Positions 1-7,846 of a stretch of 64,000 nucleotides of DNA are shown here, one piece after another; the first letter of the stretch is position 1, and each line of letters starts with the position of its first letter. The notes under the pieces were generated by a model. The model searched no databases. It was not told where the DNA came from and saw nothing but the letters and a program-made list of their open reading frames with translations. The stretch comes from Streptomyces sp. YS415. GTDB taxonomy: Bacteria > Actinomycetota > Actinomycetes > Streptomycetales > Streptomycetaceae. The DNA is taken from assembly GCF_023544665.1 (NCBI RefSeq), contig NZ_JAMJFL010000014.1, positions 1-64,000 on the forward strand. The letters run 5' to 3'. The translations under genes were made by a program, and so were the position numbers.

Positions 1-217
1 GCGCCAGCGACGGGTTGGTGAGGGTCGAGCCGTCCGGGAAGAGCACGGTCGGCACCGTCTGGTTTCCGCCATTGGCCTTCTCGACGAACGCCGCGGAGGC
101 CGGGTCCTGCTCGATGTTGATCTCGGTGTACGCGATGCCCTCGCGGTCCAGCTGCTTCTTCAGCCGCTGGCAGTAGCCGCACCAGGTGGTGCTGTACATC
201 GTCACAGTGCCCTGCAT
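1..217 (-). CDS. Mycoredoxin / glutaredoxin-like protein (3' end beyond window)
   Basis: The visible 72 residues carry a glutaredoxin active site WCGYC (Cys13 and Cys16) and a TVP turn typical of the cis-proline loop. The CGYC motif is that of actinobacterial mycoredoxin-1, which reduces mycothiol mixed disulfides in the cytoplasm. The ATG at 217-215 has an AGGAG ribosome site about 11 bases upstream. A perfect SigR-type promoter lies about 50 bases upstream, so induction by thiol oxidation is expected. The gene is divergent from the uvrD2 helicase gene. The C-terminus lies outside the window, so full length cannot be judged. Confidence 0.88.
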   Translation of the reverse strand, partial: MQGTVTMYSTTWCGYCQRLKKQLDREGIAYTEINIEQDPASAAFVEKANGGNQTVPTVLFPDGSTLTNPSLA

Positions 218-266
218 GTCTCGCGCGCTCCTTCGATGGCTCGGGGACCAGGTCGTCCGAAGAGGG

Positions 267-293
267 AACGCACGCGCCCGGCCCGCCATTCCC
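267..293 (-). promoter_or_regulatory. SigR-type promoter of the mycoredoxin gene
   Basis: On the minus strand GGGAAT (293-288) is followed by exactly 18 bases and then GTT (269-267). This is the SigR consensus GGGAAT-N18-GTT. A transcript starting near 260 would have a leader of about 43 bases before the mycoredoxin ATG. A second exact match precedes sigR itself at 31704-31730. Confidence 0.75.
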
Positions 294-401
294 GCCCGGG
301 GTATGGCCGCGGACGTGACGCCTGCCGCATTAGTACGACTGCGGGCCCCTGCCTGTGGACAACCGGCTCACCCGTCACCCACGACCTGGCAGCATGGCTG
401 T

Positions 402-2597
402 GTGACAGCAGCAACGCACTCCCCGCTCTTCCCGCAGGTACCGGACTCGGCCGACGCGGTGCTCGAGGGACTCGACCCCGAGCAGCGCGAAGTGGCCACC
501 GCCCTGCACGGACCGGTGTGCGTGCTGGCCGGGGCCGGCACCGGCAAGACCCGCGCGATCACCCACCGCATCGCCTACGGAGTGCGCGCCGGGATCCTGC
601 AGCCGTCCAGCGTGCTCGCCGTCACCTTCACCAACCGGGCCGCCGGAGAGATGCGCGGCAGGCTCCGCCAGCTCGGCGCCGGGGGCGTCCAGGCCCGGAC
701 GTTCCACTCGGCGGCCCTGCGGCAGCTCCAGTACTTCTGGCCGAAAGCGATCGGTGGCTCCATGCCCCGGCTCGTCGACCGCAAGATCCAGCTCGTCGCG
801 GATGCGGCCGCCGCCTGCCGCATCCGCCTGGACCGGGGCGAGCTGCGGGACACCACCGGCGAGATCGAATGGTCCAAGGTCACCCAGACCGTCCCCGCCG
901 ACTACGCGCTCGCCGCGGCCAAGGCAGGCCGCGACACCCCTCGCGACCCGGCCGAGATCGCCCAGCTCTACTCCGCCTACGAGGACCTCAAGCGCGAGCG
1001 GGGCGTCATCGACTTCGAGGACGTGCTGCTGCTGACCGTGGCGATCCTCCAGGACCGCCACGACATCGCCGAGCAGGTCCGCTCCCAGTACCAGCACTTC
1101 GTCGTCGACGAGTACCAGGACGTCAGCCCGCTCCAGCAGCGGCTGCTGGAGCTGTGGCTCGGCGACCGCGACAACCTGTGCGTGGTCGGGGACGCCAGCC
1201 AGACGATCTACTCGTTCACGGGAGCAACCCCCGATCATCTGCTCGACTTCCGCATCCGCCATCCCGGCGCGACCGTCGTCAAGCTGGTCCGCGACTACCG
1301 TTCCACCCCCCAGGTCGTCCACCTCGCCAACGGCCTGCTCGCCCAGGCCCGGGGCCGCGCCGCCGACCACCGCCTGGAGCTGATCTCCCAGCGCGAGGCG
1401 GGCCCCGAACCCGGTTACGCCGAGTACCCCGACGAGCCCGCCGAGGCCGAGGGTGCCGCGCGCCGCATCCGCGAACTCCTCGACTCCGGCGTCCCGGCCA
1501 GCGAGATCGCCGTCCTGTTCCGCACGAACTCCCAGTCCGAGACGTACGAGCAGGCCCTCGCCGACGCCGGGATCCCCTACCAGCTGCGCGGAGCGGAGCG
1601 CTTCTTCGACCGCCCCGAGGTACGCAAGGCCGGGATCGCGCTGCGCGGAGCGGCCCGCTTCGGCGGCAACGACTCCCTCCTCGACGACGCCGTGGACCTG
1701 CCCTCCCAGGTGCGCGCCGTGCTCTCCGGAGAGGGCTGGACCAGCGAGCCGCCCGCCGGATCGGGCGCCGTCAGAGAGCGCTGGGAGTCCCTGGCCGCCC
1801 TGGTCAACCTCGCCCAGGACTTCGCCGCCGCCAGACCCGCCGCCACCCTCGGTGACCTCGTCGCCGAGCTCGACGAACGGGCGAGCGCCCAGCACGCCCC
1901 CACCGTCCAGGGCGTCACCCTCGCCTCCCTGCACTCGGCCAAGGGCCTGGAATGGGACGTCGTCTTCCTGGTGGGTGTCGCCGAGGGCATGATGCCGATC
2001 ACCTACGCAAAGACCGACGAGCAGATCGAGGAGGAGCGTCGGCTTCTCTATGTCGGCGTCACCCGCGCCCGGGAGCACCTCCATGTCTCCTGGTCCCTCG
2101 CCCGCTCACCCGGCGGCCGCGCCAACCGCCGGCCCAGCCGCTTCCTCGACGGACTGCGCCCCGGCTCCACCGGCACCGCGGGACGCGCCGGCGCGCTCCG
2201 GTCGGGGGGCGTGGAGCGCGGCTTCACCAGCAGACCGCAGGCCGCCCCGCGCCGCACCCAGCGCACCGTCGCGCGCTGCCGGGTCTGCGGACGCACCCTC
2301 ACCGACGCCGGTGAGATGAAACTGATGCGCTGCGAGGACTGTCCCTCCGACATGGACGAGGGTCTGTACGAGCGGCTCCGGGAATGGCGCGCGGACCAGG
2401 CGCAGCGCAGCGGCCAGCCCGCCTTCTGCGTCTTCACCGACAAGACACTGATGGCGATCGCCGAGTCGAGCCCCGAGGAGGAGGGCGACCTCGCCCGGAT
2501 CCCCGGCGTCGGCGTGCGCAAGCTCCACCGCTACGGTGCCGATGTCCTGGCCATCTGCGCAGGCCGGGAGCCTGGGGAAGAAGAAGACGGGCACTGA
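402..2597 (+). CDS. uvrD2: ATP-dependent DNA helicase UvrD2 (SF1, with HRDC domain)
   Basis: A 731-residue superfamily 1 helicase. Visible motifs are Walker A GAGTGKT (44-50), the Walker B box VVDEYQDVS near 235, QTIYSFTGA near 267, and the C-terminal SAKGLEWD and VTRARE motifs. After the helicase core there is a four-cysteine motif, CxxC plus CxxC (about 625-650), and then an HRDC-like domain (about 660-725). This is the UvrD2 architecture known from mycobacteria. It should unwind DNA 3' to 5' in repair or replication restart. The start chosen is the GTG at 402; the frame is open further upstream, but that part overlaps the divergent mycoredoxin gene and looks non-coding. No clear ribosome site precedes 402, so a leaderless start is possible. 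Confidence 0.92.
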   Translation: MTAATHSPLFPQVPDSADAVLEGLDPEQREVATALHGPVCVLAGAGTGKTRAITHRIAYGVRAGILQPSSVLAVTFTNRAAGEMRGRLRQLGAGGVQARTFHSAALRQLQYFWPKAIGGSMPRLVDRKIQLVADAAAACRIRLDRGELRDTTGEIEWSKVTQTVPADYALAAAKAGRDTPRDPAEIAQLYSAYEDLKRERGVIDFEDVLLLTVAILQDRHDIAEQVRSQYQHFVVDEYQDVSPLQQRLLELWLGDRDNLCVVGDASQTIYSFTGATPDHLLDFRIRHPGATVVKLVRDYRSTPQVVHLANGLLAQARGRAADHRLELISQREAGPEPGYAEYPDEPAEAEGAARRIRELLDSGVPASEIAVLFRTNSQSETYEQALADAGIPYQLRGAERFFDRPEVRKAGIALRGAARFGGNDSLLDDAVDLPSQVRAVLSGEGWTSEPPAGSGAVRERWESLAALVNLAQDFAAARPAATLGDLVAELDERASAQHAPTVQGVTLASLHSAKGLEWDVVFLVGVAEGMMPITYAKTDEQIEEERRLLYVGVTRAREHLHVSWSLARSPGGRANRRPSRFLDGLRPGSTGTAGRAGALRSGGVERGFTSRPQAAPRRTQRTVARCRVCGRTLTDAGEMKLMRCEDCPSDMDEGLYERLREWRADQAQRSGQPAFCVFTDKTLMAIAESSPEEEGDLARIPGVGVRKLHRYGADVLAICAGREPGEEEDGH

Positions 2598-2612
2598 TGC
2601 GAACTCGTCGAA

Positions 2613-2650
2613 GAAATAGTTTGCGCATGCCCCAGCAATCCCCATAGGTT
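2613..2650 (+). promoter_or_regulatory. Candidate wblC promoter with AT-rich element upstream of -35
   Basis: An AT-rich stretch GAAATAG (2613-2619) lies next to TTGCGC (2621-2626, -35), followed by 18 bases and TAGGTT (2645-2650, -10). WhiB7/WblC proteins activate their own promoter by binding SigA and an AT-rich element just upstream of the -35 through the AT-hook. The layout here fits that arrangement and begins a long leader before wblC. Assignment is from pattern only. Confidence 0.5.
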
Positions 2651-2762
2651 CTTAGGCATTGGAACGGAGGCCTTCCTGGAGGCCCCAATTCCGTGTTGTA
2701 CTTGCATACCCGTCGGACTGGCTCACCCCAGTCCCTCTAGACGCCGAGAGGAGGCGAGTCCA

Positions 2763-3092
2763 GTGGTCAGCATCAACAGCAGCTCCATCGTCAGCACCGT
2801 GAAACTGACCGATCCCTCGGTCATCGCCTCCCTGTGCATGCTCGGCGCCTCGAACGACGGCACCGGTCTGTCCGGCATCCGTGCCGTCCGTCCGGCCGCC
2901 TCCCTGTCCCTCGCGGGTCTTCCTGTCCGCGAGCGGAATGAGCGACCGACCAAGGCACTGGAAGCGGCAGTAGTGGCACAGGCACACGCCTATGCCTTTA
3001 CGGCGACCGGTGCCGGATTCCGGAAGCAGACGACGCAGCACCACCAGATGTGGGCCTTCCGTGGGCCAGAACCCTGGAGTGATCCAGCCTGA
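2763..3092 (+). CDS. Upstream ORF in the wblC leader (109 codons)
   Basis: A GTG start follows a strong GAGGAGG site (2749-2755) with good spacing. The product has no domain that I recognise: a Ser/Val-rich N-terminus, then Ala-rich and Arg-rich stretches and a Trp near the end. Its TGA stop (3090-3092) falls inside a small hairpin, about 20 bases before the intrinsic terminator that precedes wblC. In WhiB7-family genes, ribosome stalling on a leader ORF under translation-targeting antibiotics is known to favour antitermination. The position supports a regulatory uORF. At 109 codons it could also make a real small protein. Confidence 0.55.
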   Translation: MVSINSSSIVSTVKLTDPSVIASLCMLGASNDGTGLSGIRAVRPAASLSLAGLPVRERNERPTKALEAAVVAQAHAYAFTATGAGFRKQTTQHHQMWAFRGPEPWSDPA

Positions 3093-3157
3093 TTGATTCA
3101 GGCCGGCGCCTTCAGGGCCGCGGAACCCCATCCGGGATCCGCGGCCCTTCTGTTTGT
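3087..3157 (+). terminator. wblC leader attenuator: hairpin plus intrinsic terminator
   Basis: A hairpin GCCTGA/TCAGGC (3087-3092 with 3098-3103) covers the uORF stop codon. It is followed by a perfect 11-bp stem, AGGGCCGCGGA (3114-3124) with TCCGCGGCCCT (3138-3148), and a U-rich tail TTCTGTTTGT. U-rich tails are rare in this GC-rich genome, so this looks like a true Rho-independent terminator. It lies about 110 bases before the wblC start, inside the same transcript as the uORF. This is the classic layout for ribosome-mediated attenuation. Confidence 0.8.
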
Positions 3158-3264
3158 CCCCGAACGGGGACGACGGAGCGAAGGGGCCTCGGGACAAGAA
3201 AAGAACCCGGTACCACCGCCACCCGGTCCCACCCGACCGGAACGACAGACGAGGAAGACGACCC

Positions 3265-3633
3265 GTGCAACTCGAAGCGCACGCCCCGTCCGTACCGCCT
3301 TCCGAAACGCTCCCCCCGCCCGGCCTCACGGAGGACTCCACCTTGACCCCGCTCACCGCGCTCACCGCGCTCGACGACGCCATCGAGAACCTGGGCGTTC
3401 CCGTCCCGTGCCGCTCCTACGACCCGGAGGTCTTCTTCGCCGAGTCGCCCGCGGACGTCGAGTACGCCAAGTCCCTGTGCCGCACCTGCCCGCTGATGGA
3501 GGCCTGCCTCGCCGGCGCCAAGGAGCGGCGCGAGCCCTGGGGCGTCTGGGGCGGCGAGCTGTTCGTCCAGGGTGTCGTCGTCGCCCGGAAGCGGCCGCGC
3601 GGCCGCCCGCGCAAGAACCCGGTCATGGCATGA
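3265..3633 (+). CDS. wblC: WblC / WhiB7 antibiotic-resistance regulator
   Basis: A 122-residue WhiB-family iron-sulfur protein. The four cluster ligands are Cys49, Cys72, Cys75 and Cys81, followed by the GVWGG turn (93-97) that contacts the primary sigma factor. The AT-hook RGRPRK (112-117) near the C-terminus is the hallmark of WhiB7/WblC. The protein activates intrinsic resistance genes when translation is inhibited. The GTG at 3265 is preceded by GAGGAAG (3251). An in-frame ATG at 3154 was rejected because it lies in the tail of the upstream terminator. The gene overlaps the next small gene by ATGA. Regulation is by an autoregulatory promoter and leader attenuation. Confidence 0.93.
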   Translation: MQLEAHAPSVPPSETLPPPGLTEDSTLTPLTALTALDDAIENLGVPVPCRSYDPEVFFAESPADVEYAKSLCRTCPLMEACLAGAKERREPWGVWGGELFVQGVVVARKRPRGRPRKNPVMA

Positions 3634-3953
3634 ACACCCCAGGAACGATCGACCGCCCCCTCACGCACGACCCCAAGAAGCAGGCCCCGATGAAGCCGTC
3701 CCTCAACGAGCACGCAGGCGCCACGCCTGAAGACTTCACCACCACCGGCGCGTTCGACTCGCGCCAGAACAGGACCCGCGAAATGCAACTCATCCCAGAA
3801 GCCCTGGCACGTGCGCATATGCACGAGCGCCTGCACGCGGCGGAGCAGGAACGCCAGGCGCAGCGCCTGGTGACCGCGCGCCGTATGCAGCGCCGCGCCG
3901 AGCGTGCCTCGATGCGCGCCCGCCGCGCGATCGCCATGGCGGTCATGCAGTAA
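3630..3953 (+). CDS. Conserved small basic protein coupled to wblC
   Basis: Its ATG (3630-3632) overlaps the wblC stop codon (3631-3633), so the two should be translationally coupled and induced together. The 107-residue product has a polar N-terminal half and a strongly basic helical C-terminal half, with many Arg, Gln and Met residues from about 60 to the end. There is no signal peptide or membrane segment. I do not recognise a domain. A shorter start at the ATG at 3690 is possible. The basic helix could bind nucleic acid or ribosomes, but that is inference only. Confidence 0.65.
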   Translation: MNTPGTIDRPLTHDPKKQAPMKPSLNEHAGATPEDFTTTGAFDSRQNRTREMQLIPEALARAHMHERLHAAEQERQAQRLVTARRMQRRAERASMRARRAIAMAVMQ

Positions 3954-4007
3954 CCGATCCGACTGAAGCCAGTCGCCTCCCGGCACGGGAGGAAGCAGCT
4001 CCCCGCT

Positions 4008-4037
4008 GGGGCCGGTCCGTCCGAACGGACCGGCCCC
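4008..4037 (+). terminator. Terminator after the wblC operon
   Basis: A perfect 13-bp stem, GGGGCCGGTCCGT (4008-4020) with ACGGACCGGCCCC (4025-4037), closes a CCGA loop. It lies 55 bases past the stop of the gene following wblC. There is no U tract, as is usual in Streptomyces. Confidence 0.7.
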
Positions 4038-4088
4038 CGCGGTGCGTTGTCTCCGCGGAGGCGCCGACGGCGGCGATATCGTCGCGGG

Positions 4089-4298
4089 GTGACGAGTCTT
4101 CCCGGAGGCAGTGACGACGCCGGCTCCGCCCCGGAGCCGCAACCCCTGATGTGTGCCGGGTGCGGCGCCACGGCCGAGGGCCCGCAGGCCACCTGGACCT
4201 TCTCCGTGGAGAACGGCGAGCGCCGCTACTTCTGCGACGTCTGTTCCCGGAAGAACCTCAGAGCGATCGAGGGGCGGCTGGACTCCTCCTGGTGGTAG
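4089..4298 (+). CDS. Small zinc-ribbon protein
   Basis: A 69-residue protein with two CxxC pairs, Cys22/Cys25 and Cys49/Cys52. These are spaced as in a zinc ribbon and separated by a predicted beta-strand region. The C-terminus is acidic/aromatic and ends in two Trp residues. The GTG at 4089 was chosen because the upstream in-frame extension is an Arg-rich, low-complexity read-through. The gene converges on the ABC1 kinase gene, with only 4 bases between stop codons. No specific function is recognised. Confidence 0.65.
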   Translation: MTSLPGGSDDAGSAPEPQPLMCAGCGATAEGPQATWTFSVENGERRYFCDVCSRKNLRAIEGRLDSSWW

Positions 4299-4302
4299 CG
4301 GC

Positions 4303-5670
4303 TCAGGCCTCCGCGGCCGACTCCTGCGGGGCCTCTTCCTCCGGGACGAATCCGGGCAGCCACTCCTCCAGCTCCTCCCGCAGCCGGACGGTGGCACCCA
4401 GCTGGCACAGGACACCGATCGTGCTCAGCGTCACCCGGTGGATCAGCAGGTAGGCGGGGGGCAGGTTGAGCTGCTTGCCCAGCTGGTAGGCGGGGGAGCG
4501 GGGGTCGGCGACCCGGGCCGCCTGACTGCGCATCCAGCCCCGGCTGAAGGCGAACGCGTCGACCTCGGCCGGTTCGATGATCGGGAGGAGGTAGTCCAGG
4601 ACGGCGTCCGGGTCCAGCTCTATGGACTCCTTGACGAAGCCCTCCCGGCGCAGCAGTTCGTAGACGCCCTCCGCGTCGCTGTCCAGGGTCATGCGCAGCG
4701 ACTCGCCGATCGGGGTGGGCAGGCCGCCGGGGAGGCGGTCGACCGTGCCGAAGTCCAGGACCCCGAGGCGCCACTCCTCCTCGTCGTCCGGGCCGCCGGG
4801 CAGGAGGCGGAAGTTGCCGGGATGCGGGTCGGCGTGCAGCAGGCCGGTACGGGCCGGACCGGAGAAGAGGAAGCGGGCCAGCAGCTGGCCGGCACGGTCG
4901 CGCTGCTCCTCGGTGCCGTCCGCGATGATCTCCGACAGCGGTATGCCGTCGATCCACTCGGTGACCAGGACCTGGTCGCACTGGTGGACCACGTCGGGAA
5001 CCACCACGTCCGGGTCGTCCGCGAACTCCTCGGCGTGGGCGCGCTGCGCCTGGGCCTCGAGGCCGTAGTCCAGCTCCTCGGAGACCCGGTCCTTGAGCTC
5101 TGTGATCAGCGGCTTGATGTCCATGCCGGGGACCAGGGGCCCCAGCAGCCGGGCGAACCGGCTCAGCTGGGTGAGATCGGAGAGCAGGGCCTCACCGGCC
5201 CCGGGGTACTGCACCTTGACCGCCACGGCACGGCCGTCCTGCCACACCGCCCGGTGCACCTGGCCGATGGAGGCCGCAGCGGAGGGCTTGTCGTCGAACT
5301 CGGCGAACAGTTCGCGCCAGTCCTCCCCGAGCCGCTCGGCGAGCACCGCGTGCACCGTGCGGGTCGGCATCGGCGGCGCCGCCTCCTGCAGCTTCGTCAG
5401 GGCCGCGCGGTAGGGACCCGCGACCTCCTCGGGCAGCGCCGACTCGAACACGGACAGGGCCTGCCCGAACTTCATCGCACCGCCCTTGAGCTCGCCGAGC
5501 ACCTTGAACATCTGGTCGGCGGTGCGCTGCTGCAGTTCTCTGCCGACGAGTTCCGCGGACTCGCCCACGATTCGCTTGCCCAGTCCCCAGGTCGCCCGTC
5601 CGGCGAAGCCGAGCGGGAGCGCGGCGAGCTTGGCGGTGCGGGTGACCGCCTTGCGGGGAAGATCAGACAT
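4303..5670 (-). CDS. ABC1/UbiB-family atypical kinase
   Basis: A 455-residue protein with the ABC1/AarF/UbiB signatures. It has the KxGQ motif (KFGQ, 67-70), the Ala-rich nucleotide loop AAASIGQ (131-137) that replaces a normal P-loop, the ATP lysine in AVKVQ (Lys152), the catalytic block HADPHPGN (279-286) and the DFG metal site (306-308). This family usually acts as an ATPase or kinase in isoprenoid-lipid or quinone homeostasis. Streptomyces uses menaquinone, so the substrate is unclear. Its start overlaps the 3' end of the ThiF-like gene by 8 bases, so the two form an operon. Confidence 0.85.
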   Translation of the reverse strand: MSDLPRKAVTRTAKLAALPLGFAGRATWGLGKRIVGESAELVGRELQQRTADQMFKVLGELKGGAMKFGQALSVFESALPEEVAGPYRAALTKLQEAAPPMPTRTVHAVLAERLGEDWRELFAEFDDKPSAAASIGQVHRAVWQDGRAVAVKVQYPGAGEALLSDLTQLSRFARLLGPLVPGMDIKPLITELKDRVSEELDYGLEAQAQRAHAEEFADDPDVVVPDVVHQCDQVLVTEWIDGIPLSEIIADGTEEQRDRAGQLLARFLFSGPARTGLLHADPHPGNFRLLPGGPDDEEEWRLGVLDFGTVDRLPGGLPTPIGESLRMTLDSDAEGVYELLRREGFVKESIELDPDAVLDYLLPIIEPAEVDAFAFSRGWMRSQAARVADPRSPAYQLGKQLNLPPAYLLIHRVTLSTIGVLCQLGATVRLREELEEWLPGFVPEEEAPQESAAEA

Positions 5671-6880
5671 GCGCCCTCCAGGTCCCAGCCGGCCGTGCGT
5701 CTGCCTGACGGCGTGACATTCTTGACGGCCGTTGCTCCGCCATTGTCTCGTGCGCCTCCCCCTCCTTGGGTGTGTGTCCTTCCTTACCTTTCTCCGCGGC
5801 CCCGCACGGACATGCGGGATGGGCCCAGACCGGGCGCGCGTGCCAGGTCAGACCGGGCAGCGACACCTCCCAGCGGGCGCCGGCGCTGGACGGGGTCCCG
5901 CCGTCGAGGAACGCCAGGGCGTGTGCCGCCGCCAGTCCCGCGACCATCGCCGCCAGTGCCAGGTCGCAGGCCGGCACCGGGCGGGCCCGGCCCACGCCGG
6001 AACGCCACTGGGCGACCAGCCGGGGCCAGACCGGGTCCCGGTCGGTGCGGCCCTCGTGGAGACAGCCCGCACAGCCGGTCTCGCCCGGCAGGACGAGCGG
6101 ACCGACGACACCGGTTCCCTCGACCACTCCGGCGTACAGATGAGGAGTGCCGGAAGCGATCAGCGGCTCGGCGGTGGAGGGCAGCGGCGCGTGCACCCCG
6201 ACCTCGTCCCGCGGGGCGAGGATCACCAGGGAGTGTCCCGGGTCGGCGTCACCGGGCCCCGACCCCGGGCCGCGGCGGGGCGGGCGGTCGGGGGCGGCCC
6301 GGCGTACCGCCCGGCGGGCGGCCTCCTCCCGGCGCTCGCCGATCGCCTCGGCGGCCAGTCCACCCGGTGCCACGTCCCACGGCTCGACCCGGCCGCCGTC
6401 GCGCACCTCGACCTCGCCGACGCCCGCACCGGACAACAGGGAGGCCAGTACCGCCCCCACCCGGCCGGCACCGCGCACCTGGACGCGCAGGGAGCCGCGG
6501 GCGGTCAGCCGGTGCATGGCCTCGCCGGGCTCGGACGTGGTCAGGGAGAGCGAGGCCAGGTCGGGGCGGAGCCGGTCCATGGCCTCCTTCCTCCCGCGCA
6601 GCTCGGCACCGCGGGGGCCGCCCCCGCGCGCGTCGTCGAGCAGCCCGGCCCGGGTCAGCCGCGTCACCAGCCCGTCGACATGGCCGTCGGGCAGGCGCAT
6701 CCGCCGTCCCTCGGCGCGCAGGAGGTCCATCCCCCGGGTGCCGTTGAGCAGGTCGAGGAAGCTGCCGGTCGCCGTGTCCATCGGGCCGAGCGTCATCGCG
6801 TGCGCGGGCGTCATCCCGAACTGCACGGTGTTGAGGTCGCGCCAGCCGCGCCTGAGCGCCGGCTTCACCATCGGATGCAT
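5663..6880 (-). CDS. ThiF/E1-like adenylyltransferase-fold protein
   Basis: A 405-residue protein. The N-terminal 110 residues resemble the winged-helix part seen in ThiF-like partners of peptide-modifying enzymes. They are followed by a Rossmann dinucleotide motif (VRGAGRVGAVLASLL, about residues 145-160) and an acidic strand end. Near the C-terminus are CAGC and CPCG pairs, which suggest a structural zinc. Family members activate a carboxylate as an adenylate. The usual Arg/Lys active-site set could not be verified by eye. There is no precursor peptide or YcaO partner nearby. The ABC1 kinase overlaps its stop, so the pair may work together. Confidence 0.72.
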   Translation of the reverse strand: MHPMVKPALRRGWRDLNTVQFGMTPAHAMTLGPMDTATGSFLDLLNGTRGMDLLRAEGRRMRLPDGHVDGLVTRLTRAGLLDDARGGGPRGAELRGRKEAMDRLRPDLASLSLTTSEPGEAMHRLTARGSLRVQVRGAGRVGAVLASLLSGAGVGEVEVRDGGRVEPWDVAPGGLAAEAIGERREEAARRAVRRAAPDRPPRRGPGSGPGDADPGHSLVILAPRDEVGVHAPLPSTAEPLIASGTPHLYAGVVEGTGVVGPLVLPGETGCAGCLHEGRTDRDPVWPRLVAQWRSGVGRARPVPACDLALAAMVAGLAAAHALAFLDGGTPSSAGARWEVSLPGLTWHARPVWAHPACPCGAAEKGKEGHTPKEGEAHETMAEQRPSRMSRRQADARPAGTWRAHV

Positions 6881-7117
6881 GACAGGCCCCCGTAAGTCAT
6901 GGTTCGTCCCCGTGTGCCGAGGGCCGTCGTCGCCTGCCCGTAGCAGTCGGTCGCGGTCGCCCCGGCAAGAGCCAGCATGCCCGCAGGCGGGGTCCGGCGC
7001 CGAAAGTTGTCCACAGGCCGCGGAAATCTTCGTACAAATCAAACGCCTGGTGGGGTCTCGGCGCGGAACCGTACCGGAGTCGGGACTTCCCCCGTGTGCA
7101 GCGGGTAACGTCGGGGC

Positions 7118-7714
7118 GTGTCCGTCGACCCACTGCACCGCGCCGGAACGCCACAGCGCCGCACGCCGAGCCCGCCGCCGAACGGTTCGGGGGCGAGCGC
7201 GATCGAGGTGCGCAGAAGTTCCCGTCGGCGCCGGACGGTCTCCGCGTACCGCGAGGGCGATCGCACCGTCGTGCTGATCCCCGCGCGCATGTCCGAGGCG
7301 GAGGAGCGGCGCTGGGTGAGCGTCATGCTCGACAAGCTGGCCGCCCAGGAGAGCAAGCGGGTGCTGGGCGACGCCGAGCTCGCGGAGCGCGCGGAGCGGC
7401 TCTCCGCCCAGTATTTCGACGGCCGGGCCCGGGCCAGCTCGGTCCGCTGGGTCACCAACCAGAACACCCGCTGGGGCTCGTGCACCCCGTCCGAGGGCAG
7501 CATCCGGCTGTCGCACCGCCTCCAGGGCATGCCCGAGTACGTCGTCGACTACGTCCTGCTGCACGAGCTGGGTCATCTGCTGGTGCCCGGACACGGCCCC
7601 CGGTTCTGGCGGCTGCTGGAGGCGTATCCGCGGACCGAGCGGGCCCGGGGGTACCTCGAAGGAGTGGTCGCCGCCGATCGGTTGCCGCACCTGCCCGGCA
7701 CAAGCGGAGAGTGA
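7118..7714 (+). CDS. YgjP/DUF45-family zinc metallopeptidase
   Basis: A 198-residue protein with the zinc site HELGH (149-153) and a third ligand His159 in GHGPRFW, plus the family block NTRWGSC (about 116-122). This matches the YgjP-like M48-related metallopeptidases. Bacterial members are poorly characterised intracellular proteases or nucleotide-linked proteins. The first 40 residues are basic and low in order. The GTG at 7118 gives this start; a later in-frame start near residue 30 cannot be excluded. The gene is divergent from the ThiF-like gene. Confidence 0.8.
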   Translation: MSVDPLHRAGTPQRRTPSPPPNGSGASAIEVRRSSRRRRTVSAYREGDRTVVLIPARMSEAEERRWVSVMLDKLAAQESKRVLGDAELAERAERLSAQYFDGRARASSVRWVTNQNTRWGSCTPSEGSIRLSHRLQGMPEYVVDYVLLHELGHLLVPGHGPRFWRLLEAYPRTERARGYLEGVVAADRLPHLPGTSGE

Positions 7715-7846
7715 CCGCCCGCCGACCTTCCGGTACCGAGGGGCGCCGGTTCTGTACCGGCTCTGTACCGACATCGTCCGGTGTCCGAGTTTGCCGTTAG
7801 CCTGTCGCGACGCACTTGTATTCGGGATGGGGGACGGTCGTTACGC

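Noticed and set aside
375..2084. Long minus-strand open frame opposite uvrD2
   Set aside because: It mirrors the codon pattern of the helicase gene, has low-complexity Gly/Val/Asp composition and no domain. Such shadows are common at this GC content.
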